DNA of 31,255 bases from an uncultured Candidatus Saccharibacteria bacterium (GTDB lineage: Bacteria; Patescibacteriota; Saccharimonadia; Saccharimonadales; Saccharimonadaceae), in contig CAOQYN010000008.1 in NCBI GenBank assembly GCA_948514425.1, positions 1 through 31,255 of the forward strand, written 5' to 3'. The notes beneath the pieces are model-generated. The model searched no databases. It worked only from the letters and a program-made list of their open reading frames with translations, and had not been told where the DNA came from. Shown here piece after piece: positions 8,813 through 16,369 of the stretch (position 1 is the stretch's first letter; the number at the start of each line of letters is the position of its first letter). The position numbers and the translations under genes are program-made.

Positions 8813-9955
8813 TTATAGTGACTCCATGAGTTCGATGTATTTTTTCGCGAAAATTTCGCTTGTAAAATTTTCAGTAAATATTTCTTGATTACGTTTTTCT
8901 AGTTTGAGCCTGGTTGTAGCATCAAGATTTTTGATATATTGCAGCTGTTGTAATGCTTCTTCGGGTGAAGTGTAATAGAAGATACCAGCGTTTTTGAATT
9001 TTTTGAATATTTTGAATATTTTGTTGCCACCAGTATAAGTAGCTAAAATTATTTTACCTAATGATAATGCTTCTAGCATGGCGATATCGAAGTAAGTTTC
9101 TCTGTTAGGCAAAATAAATATGTCAGCAGAATTGATGATGGAATATGGATTCTTAGTCCATCCAATTTCAATCCATGAAGGGTTTTGCGGTGCTGGGATA
9201 TTACCTTGTTTTCCGGCAACTATTACTTTAGCATCAAGTTCTTTTATGGCGGACATTCCTATTTTAATAAGGTTATCGTATCCTTTTATTTCATTGTGCC
9301 GGCCGGCATAGCAAATAACAAAATCTGAATCTGAGAGATGATATTTTTCTCTGGTAATGTCTTTCGGAATTTCAGGGGTGCATTGGTTTATCCCGGTAAG
9401 TATGAAGCGCATTTTTTGAGGATCGCGAATTTCTCGATATCGTGGCCATGAATGGAAGTATGGCTCTTCGGCTTCGGCACATGGGTATACGATATAATCT
9501 GCGCGCGAGAAAGCATACTGGTCTATTTCCTCTAATTTATTTATTTTTTTCTTCAAAAGGCGATAATCAAACTTATTGAGTTTATTAAACATTTCTTGGT
9601 GATAAGCACACGGTGAATGTGAAGTTAGAACTACTTTTCCTTTGTATTGACGCAAAAAATTACGATAATAATACATGTCTAATGTGCGATGGAAATGTAT
9701 AACGTCATAGTCTAGCCAAGTCGGGTCATAACTTTTATGAATTTTTAAGGTGTTGGAATATTTTATTGCTCTTAGTAATTCTATTAAACGGTGCGGTAAT
9801 TTTCTGGATGTTTTGCGAGCGGGAACTCCGTACTTGATGAAGTCCACATTGTAGTCTAATTGCGTGAGGGCGTGGCTAAGATTAAAAAGGTATCCTTCTT
9901 GGCCACCGATTGGCGCAAGTGTTTCTTTTGGCTGGAATATTAAAATTTTTTTCAT
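8813..9955 (-). CDS. family 4 glycosyltransferase
   Basis: Protein of 380 residues with a GT-B fold of the GT4 type. The N-terminal half starts with KKILIFQPKETLAPIGGQEG, containing the glycine loop used by GT4 enzymes for the sugar nucleotide. The C-terminal half has ICYAGRHNEIKGYDNLIK, then VIVAGKQGN, and the acceptor/nucleotide segment IFILPNRETYFDIAMLEALS. It probably adds one sugar to the lipid-linked repeat unit on the cytoplasmic face. Donor and linkage cannot be predicted. The start has GAGGT seven bases upstream, and it begins 10 bases after the epimerase-like gene. Confidence 0.88.
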   Translation of the reverse strand: MKKILIFQPKETLAPIGGQEGYLFNLSHALTQLDYNVDFIKYGVPARKTSRKLPHRLIELLRAIKYSNTLKIHKSYDPTWLDYDVIHFHRTLDMYYYRNFLRQYKGKVVLTSHSPCAYHQEMFNKLNKFDYRLLKKKINKLEEIDQYAFSRADYIVYPCAEAEEPYFHSWPRYREIRDPQKMRFILTGINQCTPEIPKDITREKYHLSDSDFVICYAGRHNEIKGYDNLIKIGMSAIKELDAKVIVAGKQGNIPAPQNPSWIEIGWTKNPYSIINSADIFILPNRETYFDIAMLEALSLGKIILATYTGGNKIFKIFKKFKNAGIFYYTSPEEALQQLQYIKNLDATTRLKLEKRNQEIFTENFTSEIFAKKYIELMESL

Positions 9956-9965
9956 ATCGTTACCT

Positions 9966-10916
9966 CTATTTCGCTAAACTTGTGTTGATGTCGTAATATT
10001 TATTTTTATAAATTTTTTGTTTTAGTTTTATACAGATTGCAAGAATTTTGTGCGCGAAGGATTTTTCACATGCTTCCCATTTTGTGGCATAAGATTTAAA
10101 TTCTGATTTATGGAAGAGATTATATAAAACTTCCAATTGTGATACATGAAGTTCATGATAGGCTGGACTTGCAATTGTGCCGACGACATCGTAGTTTGAC
10201 CAAAATCCTCGGTCGTAATTTTTAAGGCTTTTACATAGAGTATTGATAGTTTGGTCTAAGATGGTTTTATAGTGGTTTTCATGGTTAATAAGGGTGAAGT
10301 CGTATAGCCCGAAGATGGAAAATATCCAACCGTTGAGTACGGATAAATTATATTCCGAAACGTATTCTTGAAAGATGATGTTGCTATCACTATAATATGT
10401 AGTCCCTCCATCTGTGGTACTCTTTAGCATAAAGTCGATGGCCTTCTTTGCTGCGTTGTAGTATTTTTTATCTTTAGTTTGTTTGTATGCTCTTAGCAAG
10501 ACTGACGCCCCTTCCCCCTGACACATAGATGATTGTGATTGGTGTGCTTTGTCATGTATTTGATCCATACAGTTCCACATACCGTTAGGTTTTATATTAG
10601 TCAAACTCCAGTCTGCTATTTTGAGGAAGCGTGATAAATAAGAAGGGTTATCGGATTTGAGGTATAAATCGTAAAGTCCGAGGCCGTATTGAAAGATTGT
10701 GATAGGAAAATATGCTTCCACTCCAGTAATAGTAGTATTTTTAGGAATACCGTTTTTATCTAGAATGATGTTTGTGGATACTTTGTTGGTCAAATCATTA
10801 TAATAGCCTTTGACTTCTGTGGTCGAAAAGAATTTTCCTTTGCCTTGCTTGACGTGAAAAGTACTTTTTCCGCACAGCATTTTACCCCAGCGTTTTAGTA
10901 GTTGCATTGTGCTCAT
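9966..10916 (-). CDS. D-glucuronyl C5-epimerase-like protein
   Basis: Protein of 316 residues matching the C-terminal catalytic (alpha/alpha barrel) domain of D-glucuronyl C5-epimerases, the enzymes that turn glucuronate into iduronate in heparan sulfate and related glycans. Family segments in order: FPITIFQYGLGLYDLYL (70-86), SMCQGEGASVLLRAY (130-144), EYVSEYNLSVLNGW (184-197), YDRGFWSNYD (234-243) and SPAYHELHVSQLEVL (250-264). The Glu and Tyr residues in the last three regions correspond to the family's active site. The N-terminal beta domain of animal enzymes is missing and no signal peptide is seen, so it may act in the cytoplasm on the lipid-linked unit. Its start overlaps the preceding stop (ATGA). 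UDP-glucuronate can be supplied by ugd in the same cluster. Product identity is an inference. Confidence 0.8.
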   Translation of the reverse strand: MSTMQLLKRWGKMLCGKSTFHVKQGKGKFFSTTEVKGYYNDLTNKVSTNIILDKNGIPKNTTITGVEAYFPITIFQYGLGLYDLYLKSDNPSYLSRFLKIADWSLTNIKPNGMWNCMDQIHDKAHQSQSSMCQGEGASVLLRAYKQTKDKKYYNAAKKAIDFMLKSTTDGGTTYYSDSNIIFQEYVSEYNLSVLNGWIFSIFGLYDFTLINHENHYKTILDQTINTLCKSLKNYDRGFWSNYDVVGTIASPAYHELHVSQLEVLYNLFHKSEFKSYATKWEACEKSFAHKILAICIKLKQKIYKNKYYDINTSLAK

Positions 10917-12736
10917 TGCAAATTCTCCAGTAATTCCGTTTTGAATTTTAGTAGAACTTGTTCAAGATTGTATTGTTGCGCTAGTTCTCTAGATCTTTGC
11001 TTGTATTTTTGGATACTATTTTCGCGAATTAAACTGATGGTTTTTTGATACATGTCGTCGTAATTGCCATATTGAAATATCACGCCGTTTTTGCTGTCTT
11101 CAACGTATTCTTTAGCATATTTCCAGTTAGAAACTACGACGGCAAGTCTAGAGATATAGGCATCTATTAACGCTCCAGGGAGGCACTCTCCAGAATACTC
11201 AGTAGGGAGGATAAAAATATCGTACTTAGATAATGTTTCGTATTCAGTTTTGTTATTCGGTTCGAGTACTCCGTGATACTTGATACTGTCGTTTAGGGAT
11301 GGCTTGAGTTTTTTGAGATATTCGTCTGTGCATTGCCCATAGATATCAAGAGAGCTAGTGATGTTTTCAGCGTTTAGTCGTTTAATTAATTTAATTGCCT
11401 CCTCAATCCCTTTTTCTTTGATGACTCTGCCATAAAAGACAAATTTTGTGGTATTTGTTTTGTGGTATTGAGGTGTGAATTCTTTTATTTTCTTAAAATT
11501 AGGAACAACTTCGATGTTTGTGAGGCCGTATTTTTTTAGTGCATTTTTTAATTCATTTGATTCTACATAGATTCTTGTAGCATTTTGGTATGGCTGAATT
11601 TTCCAGCGATGCTTTTTTATGTCTTGTGCAAGTGATCCACCAACGACGAAATAATATAATGGCTTACGATTTCTAACCTTGTCTAGAAAGGTTAGAATAA
11701 TATGTGCACCACGATTAGCTGCGGATACAATCAAAATATCGTTTTTGGTATAGTTGGAAAGAATTCGGCATGTTAGCTGGGCGACTCCTTTTTGCCAATT
11801 ATCGGTGTCTATACTAGTGAACTCAAACTCATTTATGCTATTTAAGTAGTCTTTGAGCAGGTTGCATTTAGTGGTTTCTCCGTCGAGGCGTTTTCTTTTA
11901 GTGGCCATGGTGGCAATGTATAGAATCCGCTGTTTTTGCTTAGTACGATTGAAATATTTTTGTAAATATATACGTTTCTTGACTGCATTGAGCGCATATC
12001 CAGCAAAGCAATAATAGGTTTTCAATAAGGATAAATGTTCTATGTTGCGATACCAATGCCAGTTCATTTTGACGGCTTTGAATTTGTTGCTTGATAGTGA
12101 GTGTTTAACTACTCTATAGTACGATAAGACGTTTGGAACGGCATAGCAATCAAAATTATTTTTGAGAAGTTGGCACCAGGTGGCCGCATCTTGTCTACGG
12201 CGAATGTTAGGCATGGTGAGAAGTTTTTTGCCAGTTATACTGGCGTCAACCATGACACCGACGGTTTGAATGATAGTATTCTTTAAGAATAGATTGTAAT
12301 TGATTTTCGACGGAAGTTTTATTATTTTGTTTAGGCTTTTACCGCTATTGTCTATTTTTTCGTAATAAGTACATGTAAAAGCATAATTGTTGGAAAGCAT
12401 GAATTCAATTTGCTTTTCCAGTTTGTTCTCTTTCCATAAATCGTCTGCATCTAGATATGCAATAAATTTTCCTTTTGCCTCTTTGAGCGCGCGGTTGCGC
12501 GCCGTAGCTGCTCCGCTATTAGCAGGCAACTTTATGTAGTGAATGCGTGAGTCTTGTTTTGCGAAGCTTTTAATGATTTTAGCAGATTTATCGGTTGAGC
12601 AATCATCGACTAGAAGTAGTTCCCAGTTTGTGTGTGTTTGCTTTTGTACGCATGTGATTGTCTGTGCAATCAACTTTTCGCAATTATAGACGGGGGTAAT
12701 GACGGAAACTAGGTTACAATTATTATTAACGGGCAT
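10913..12736 (-). CDS. two-domain glycosyltransferase (GT2 fused to GT4)
   Basis: Protein of 607 residues carrying two glycosyltransferase modules. Residues about 8-210 are a GT2 (GT-A) domain, with SVITPVYNCEKL, LLLVDDCSTDKS, SGAATARNRAL and the metal-binding LDADDLW (95-101). Residues about 280-600 are a GT4 (GT-B) domain, with KFVFYGRVIKEKGIEEAI, SLDIYGQCTD, KYHGVLEPNN and the FILPTEYSGECLPGALIDAY nucleotide-binding segment, in which the second acidic residue of the usual E-x7-E pair is Asp. The protein may add two successive sugars. It begins directly after the initiating transferase stop and ends in an ATGA overlap with the epimerase-like gene, so the three are tightly coupled. Confidence 0.88.
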   Translation of the reverse strand: MPVNNNCNLVSVITPVYNCEKLIAQTITCVQKQTHTNWELLLVDDCSTDKSAKIIKSFAKQDSRIHYIKLPANSGAATARNRALKEAKGKFIAYLDADDLWKENKLEKQIEFMLSNNYAFTCTYYEKIDNSGKSLNKIIKLPSKINYNLFLKNTIIQTVGVMVDASITGKKLLTMPNIRRRQDAATWCQLLKNNFDCYAVPNVLSYYRVVKHSLSSNKFKAVKMNWHWYRNIEHLSLLKTYYCFAGYALNAVKKRIYLQKYFNRTKQKQRILYIATMATKRKRLDGETTKCNLLKDYLNSINEFEFTSIDTDNWQKGVAQLTCRILSNYTKNDILIVSAANRGAHIILTFLDKVRNRKPLYYFVVGGSLAQDIKKHRWKIQPYQNATRIYVESNELKNALKKYGLTNIEVVPNFKKIKEFTPQYHKTNTTKFVFYGRVIKEKGIEEAIKLIKRLNAENITSSLDIYGQCTDEYLKKLKPSLNDSIKYHGVLEPNNKTEYETLSKYDIFILPTEYSGECLPGALIDAYISRLAVVVSNWKYAKEYVEDSKNGVIFQYGNYDDMYQKTISLIRENSIQKYKQRSRELAQQYNLEQVLLKFKTELLENLQ

Positions 12737-13357
12737 CTATTTTGCTCCTTTTTGCTTCAAAACTGTGCCAACGGTTTGAAAAACGATTTTTCCATCAAGT
12801 GCAAGGCTTTGGTTATCGATATAAAAATATTCAAGCTTAAGACGCTCAGAGTAGTCACTATTTTTGTCGCTACGGATGCGCATTGCCCAGTACCCAGTGA
12901 CTCCGGGTTTGACTGATTGGTATTTTACTGCATCGCCTTTGTGATTTTCGATTTCTCCAGGGATAAGAGGGCGTGGTCCAACTACGGACATATGTCCTAA
13001 CAGGACATTGATGAATTGCGGAAATTCATCAATTGAACTTTTACGAAGAAATCTTCCGATTTTAGTGATGCGTGGATCATTATCAATTTTTTGAAACATT
13101 TTCCACTGTTGTTGATATTCTTTCTTTTCGAGCAGCTTTTCTAGGTCTCTATCAGCGTGAGGAGCCATGGAGCGATATTTGATGATTTTGAAGATTTTGC
13201 CATTTTTCCCGATTCGTGGCTGGATGAAGAAGATTGAGTGTAAATCACCTGTAAGAATATAGGCAATTTTAATGATGATGGTGATAGGAATTAAGGCGAT
13301 AACGCCTAGAAAACTAGTGATAATGTCAAGAAGTCTCTTCACATATTTGTAGGGCAT
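12737..13357 (-). CDS. initiating phosphoglycosyl transferase (bacterial sugar transferase)
   Basis: Protein of 206 residues, the size of the minimal monotopic phosphoglycosyl transferases (PglC/WbaP catalytic domain). It has a basic start KRLLDIITSFLGV leading into one membrane re-entrant helix, then QPRIGKNGKIFKIIKYRSM, DPRITKIGRFLRKSSIDEF with the catalytic Asp-Glu pair, GHMSVVGPRPL and KPGVTGYW. The family transfers a sugar phosphate from a UDP-sugar to undecaprenyl phosphate, starting repeat unit assembly. It is the first gene of the polysaccharide operon. The leader carries a C10/G10 tract and a promoter further upstream; AAGGA lies 13 bases before the ATG, somewhat far for a ribosome binding site. 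Confidence 0.93.
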   Translation of the reverse strand: MPYKYVKRLLDIITSFLGVIALIPITIIIKIAYILTGDLHSIFFIQPRIGKNGKIFKIIKYRSMAPHADRDLEKLLEKKEYQQQWKMFQKIDNDPRITKIGRFLRKSSIDEFPQFINVLLGHMSVVGPRPLIPGEIENHKGDAVKYQSVKPGVTGYWAMRIRSDKNSDYSERLKLEYFYIDNQSLALDGKIVFQTVGTVLKQKGAK

Positions 13358-13376
13358 AATAATTTCAAAATCCTTA

Positions 13377-13386
13377 CCCCCCCCCC
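13377..13386. repeat. homopolymer C10 (G10 on the coding strand) in the polysaccharide operon leader
   Basis: Ten consecutive C bases, followed after one A by three more. On the transcribed strand this is a G10 run ending 19 bases before the ATG of the initiating transferase and downstream of its predicted promoter. Runs of this length are prone to slippage during replication and are used for phase variation in surface structure genes of other bacteria. Confidence 0.9.
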
Positions 13387-13445
13387 ACCCTGTTTACTTG
13401 ATTGAAGCACAAAAATAAGATTAATTTTATGCAGTTCTGGTTTTA

Positions 13446-13474
13446 ATTATACAACAGGATTGCATTTTTGGGAA
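13446..13474 (-). promoter_or_regulatory. promoter of the polysaccharide operon
   Basis: On the minus strand TTCCCA (13469-13474) is followed after exactly 17 bases by TATAAT (13446-13451). The message would begin near 13439, giving a leader of about 80 bases that contains the G10 tract. The 13358-13501 gap holds this promoter and tract and no gene. Confidence 0.6.
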
Positions 13475-13501
13475 GAGTAAATTAATTATGAATGCTTGTT
13501 T

Positions 13502-14107
13502 TTAAAGATTGGTGCGATTCTCTAGTGCGGCCGACAAAGTGATTTGATCAGCATAGCTTAGATCGACACCAAGTGGTAGGCCGCGAGCAAGCCGTGTCAC
13601 TTTGACATCGGGATGTTGCTCGTGGAGGATCTTTTGTAATAAGAGAGCCGTTGATTCTCCTTCAACGCTAGGGTTGGTGGCGATAATGATCTCATTTACT
13701 TTGTCTGGACCAATGCGAGAAAGAAGCTCTTTGACGTGGAGTTGATCGATTGAGATACCATCAATAGGCGAGATGGCTCCGCCAAGGACATGATATGTAC
13801 CATTGAATTGTTTGGTTTGTTCGATGGCGTAGATATCGAGTGGCTCTTCAACGACTAGAATTGTGGTTTTATCGCGCTTTGGGTCGGTGTAGAGTTCGGA
13901 TTGTTCCGTATTAACGTCAATGAGAGCAAAAGTGGTAGGACAATATTTAACCCCACTATGTAAACTGGCGAGGGTTTCAGCAATATCTACGCTGATGCGG
14001 GGGTTACTTTTGAATAGGTAGTAGGCATAGCGTTCAGCGGTGCGAGCGCCGACGCCCGGCAGATGGCCAAGAGCTTCGATGGTATCTTGTAGGGCTTGAG
14101 GTAACAT
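13502..14107 (-). CDS. recR: recombination protein RecR with degenerate zinc finger
   Basis: Protein of 201 residues, normal RecR length. It has the N-terminal helix-hairpin-helix (HLPGVGARTAERYAYYL, 15-31) and the Toprim domain (ILVVEEPLDIYAIEQT then HVLGGAISPIDGI and ATNPSVEGESTA). RecR works with RecF/RecO in gap repair and RecA loading. The family's four-cysteine zinc finger is nearly gone: only Cys56 remains, the partner positions being Thr59 and the Ser and Tyr of SELYTDPKRD. The ATG at 14107 is chosen over an upstream TTG because homology begins there and because a -10 box ends seven bases before it. There is no ribosome binding site, so the message may be leaderless. Confidence 0.93.
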   Translation of the reverse strand: MLPQALQDTIEALGHLPGVGARTAERYAYYLFKSNPRISVDIAETLASLHSGVKYCPTTFALIDVNTEQSELYTDPKRDKTTILVVEEPLDIYAIEQTKQFNGTYHVLGGAISPIDGISIDQLHVKELLSRIGPDKVNEIIIATNPSVEGESTALLLQKILHEQHPDVKVTRLARGLPLGVDLSYADQITLSAALENRTNL

Positions 14108-14114
14108 ACCATGT

Positions 14115-14120
14115 ATTATA
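14115..14120 (-). promoter_or_regulatory. -10 box directly before recR
   Basis: A perfect TATAAT on the minus strand ends seven bases before the recR ATG, placing the likely transcription start at the start codon. The -35 region overlaps the terminator hairpin of the preceding ribosomal operon and has no clear consensus match. Confidence 0.5.
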
Positions 14121-14126
14121 ATACAA

Positions 14127-14160
14127 AAATTTGGTCCCAACTAGAGCTGAGACCAAATTT
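14127..14160 (-). terminator. intrinsic terminator after rpsI
   Basis: Inverted repeat with ten-base arms (AAATTTGGTC and its complement at 14127-14136 and 14151-14160) and a 14-base loop, followed on the minus strand by a run of T. It lies 18 bases after the rpsI stop and ends the long ribosomal transcript before recR. Confidence 0.75.
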
Positions 14161-14178
14161 ATTGCTATAGTTTCGCAA

Positions 14179-14580
14179 TTAACGCTTGGAGAATTGTTCT
14201 TTGCGTCGTGCGGAACGTAGACCGTATTTTTTGCGCTCCTTTTCGCGCGGATCGCGCTTGAGGAAGCCAGCTTTTTTGAGTACTGGACGCAAGTCGGCCA
14301 TTTCGGTTGTTAGGGCTTTGCTGAGAGCCAGTTTAATGGCGTCAACTTGACCAGCTAGACCCCCACCAGCGACGCGTACGGAAACGTCGTAATTGTTCTG
14401 CTTTTCAGCTAGCGCGAGTGGATCGGTGATTTCGGCTAATAAGCTTTTATTGCCGGACAGATATTCGAGTGCGGGCTTATTGTTGATCGTGATTTCTCCT
14501 TTACCTTTGTAGAGGCGAACGCGAGCTGTAGCAGCTTTGCGACGACCAAGACCGTAAATATATGTATCTTTTGTAGCCAT
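14179..14580 (-). CDS. rpsI: 30S ribosomal protein S9
   Basis: Protein of 133 residues matching uS9, with YGLGRRKAATARVRL at the start, the GGGLAGQVDAIKLAL segment in the middle, and the typical C-terminal RDPREKERKKYGLRSARRKEQFSKR region, whose final Lys-Arg reaches the P-site tRNA. Its start overlaps the rplM stop by one base (TAATG). It is the last gene of the ribosomal superoperon; a terminator hairpin follows. Confidence 0.98.
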   Translation of the reverse strand: MATKDTYIYGLGRRKAATARVRLYKGKGEITINNKPALEYLSGNKSLLAEITDPLALAEKQNNYDVSVRVAGGGLAGQVDAIKLALSKALTTEMADLRPVLKKAGFLKRDPREKERKKYGLRSARRKEQFSKR

Positions 14581-15017
14581 TATTTAATCTCCTTTGGATT
14601 TTGAGCGGTATGAGCATGCTCGGCTCCATCAAATACCCGAAGGCGTGCCAAACGATTGGCGGCGAGCTTGTTTTTTGGCATCATACCTTTCACGGCTTGC
14701 TCAAGCGCGATTTTGGGATTTTTTTCGATAACCTCTTCGAGTTTAAGTTCGGTTAGACCGCCTGGAAAACCACTATGTCGATAATATTTTTTATCAACCA
14801 TTTTGTTGCCAGTGGTTTGAATGTTTTTTGCGTTAATCACGACAACGTAATCACCATTATCGACATGTGGGGTGTAAGTGACTTTGCTTTTGCCCATGAG
14901 TTTATCTGCGATGACGACGGCTAGTTTGCCAAGTGGCATGCTGCCTGCATCAATGATCCACCATTCACGTGCGATTTCCGCTGGCTTCTGGCTATAGGTT
15001 TTTGCTACAGTTTTCAT
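14580..15017 (-). CDS. rplM: 50S ribosomal protein L13
   Basis: Protein of 145 residues matching uL13, an early assembly protein of the 50S subunit. Family segments are WWIIDAGSMPLGKLA, YTPHVDNGDYVVVINA, KYYRHSGFPGGLTE and VKGMMPKNKLAANRLARLRV. It starts two bases after the rplQ stop codon region and overlaps rpsI by one base. The rplM-rpsI pair following rplQ is the arrangement common in Firmicutes and related groups. Confidence 0.98.
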   Translation of the reverse strand: MKTVAKTYSQKPAEIAREWWIIDAGSMPLGKLAVVIADKLMGKSKVTYTPHVDNGDYVVVINAKNIQTTGNKMVDKKYYRHSGFPGGLTELKLEEVIEKNPKIALEQAVKGMMPKNKLAANRLARLRVFDGAEHAHTAQNPKEIK

Positions 15018-15422
15018 TTATTTCCCCTCCTTCGCGGCTTTGGAATCAGCCTTTTTGGTTAAATCGATATCATCTACGAAGCTGATAGTTCCCATTTCGG
15101 TATTATCGCCCTTGCGAAAACCGGCACGTTCGATACGCAAATAACCAGAGTCACGTTTGATTTGGGGGGCGATGACGTCCATTAGTAAATCAGCAGATTT
15201 GATATCATCGAGGCGCGAAATGAGCAGGCGGCGGTTTGCAAGGCCGCCCTTTTTCGCAATTGTAATTAGTTTTTCGGTTTCACGGCGCATTTCTTTTGCG
15301 CGTGCAAGGGTGGTTGTAATTTCGGTATGCTCAATTAGTGCTTTGATAAGCCCACGTTGCAAAGCACGTCGTTGGTCCGTTTCACGACCGAACTTGCGAC
15401 CTTTGTATCCATGACGATGCAT
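15018..15422 (-). CDS. rplQ: 50S ribosomal protein L17
   Basis: Protein of 134 residues matching bL17: MHRHGYKGRKFGRETDQRRA at the start, ALIEHTEITTTLARAKEMR in the middle, and GYLRIERAGFRKGDNTEM near the end, followed by an Asp/Lys-rich tail. L17 lines the peptide exit tunnel rim. Its ATG overlaps the rpoA stop by one base, so it is translationally coupled to the RNA polymerase alpha subunit, as in many bacteria. Confidence 0.98.
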   Translation of the reverse strand: MHRHGYKGRKFGRETDQRRALQRGLIKALIEHTEITTTLARAKEMRRETEKLITIAKKGGLANRRLLISRLDDIKSADLLMDVIAPQIKRDSGYLRIERAGFRKGDNTEMGTISFVDDIDLTKKADSKAAKEGK

Positions 15423-16360
15423 TATAACAACTCCGTTAGTTTTTCTTTAACTTCGTCCAAAGCTTTGCTACCGAAGCCTTTGAGATCTTTTAGATCAACT
15501 TCTGAGAGCGCCACCAAATCGCGGACGGTTTTAATATCGTTGTTGACCAGCGCATTGGCAGTTCGGGCTGAAAGACCAAGCTCCTCGATTGGTAAGGCTA
15601 GACCAGAATCATCAGACTCCTGTTCGACGCCTGGAGCTGGAGCGCTTTCAACAGTAGTGCTACCGGCTAGAGCTGTGTATTGGTTGACTAGGATTGCGTT
15701 GGCTTCCTCAAATGCTTCTTGAGGAGTGATTGTTCCATCAGTGACGACTGTGATGGTCAACTGTTGAAGGTTTGTATCTTGACCCACACGGGTGTTTTCA
15801 ACTTTAAAACGCACGCGTAGGACTGGGCTAAAGACGGCGTCAAGAGCAATCATGTCGCTATGAAGGCGGTCATTACTGGATTGCTCGATACTGAGATAGC
15901 CGCGACCAGTTTCAACAACAAAGTTCATTTTAAGAACGAATTTTGGATCGTCAATGTGGCAAATGATTTGATTTGGATTGCCGACTTCGATTCCGGCTGG
16001 CCATTTAATATCACCAGCTACAACTTTGCCGTTTTCGCCAGCGTCTTTTCCTTTAAATTCGAAAGCAACTTCGACTGGCTCATCTGAGTGTGATTTGAGA
16101 CGAATATTTTTAAGATTTAACATGATGTCGACAACATCTTCACGAACACCTGCGATAGGAGCGTATTCGTGGTTTGTACCTTCAATGCTAAATGCTGTAA
16201 TCGCCGCACCCTTAATGCTGGATAGTAAGACTCGACGAATCGAGTTACCCAAGGTGTTCCCGTAACCATAGAATAATGGACGGATCACAAACTCAGCGCT
16301 ACTGTCACCAACTTGGTTGACTTCGGCTAAATTGGCCTCGTGAATAACTTTTGTAGTCAT
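15422..16360 (-). CDS. rpoA: RNA polymerase alpha subunit
   Basis: Protein of 312 residues with both domains of alpha. The N-terminal domain (to about 230) has FVIRPLFYGYGNTLGNSIRR, LLSSIKGAAITAFSIEGTNH and EYAPIAGVREDVVDI, which mediate dimerisation and assembly with beta and beta prime. An acidic linker leads to the C-terminal domain (about 250-312: LPIEELGLSARTANALV, VDLKDLKGFGSKALDEV), which contacts UP elements and activators. The ATG has AGGAGG five bases upstream. It sits between rpsD and rplQ, the standard alpha operon position. Confidence 0.98.
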   Translation of the reverse strand: MTTKVIHEANLAEVNQVGDSSAEFVIRPLFYGYGNTLGNSIRRVLLSSIKGAAITAFSIEGTNHEYAPIAGVREDVVDIMLNLKNIRLKSHSDEPVEVAFEFKGKDAGENGKVVAGDIKWPAGIEVGNPNQIICHIDDPKFVLKMNFVVETGRGYLSIEQSSNDRLHSDMIALDAVFSPVLRVRFKVENTRVGQDTNLQQLTITVVTDGTITPQEAFEEANAILVNQYTALAGSTTVESAPAPGVEQESDDSGLALPIEELGLSARTANALVNNDIKTVRDLVALSEVDLKDLKGFGSKALDEVKEKLTELL

Positions 16361-16369
16361 TTATCCTCC

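Noticed and set aside
10913..10916. Reassigned TGA codon (code 25), as found in some CPR lineages
   Set aside because: TGA serves as the stop of the GT2-GT4 gene in an ATGA overlap, and no in-frame TGA is needed to complete any gene.
14108..14140. Upstream TTG start for recR
   Set aside because: The extra residues would overlap the -10 box and the terminator hairpin and are not part of RecR.
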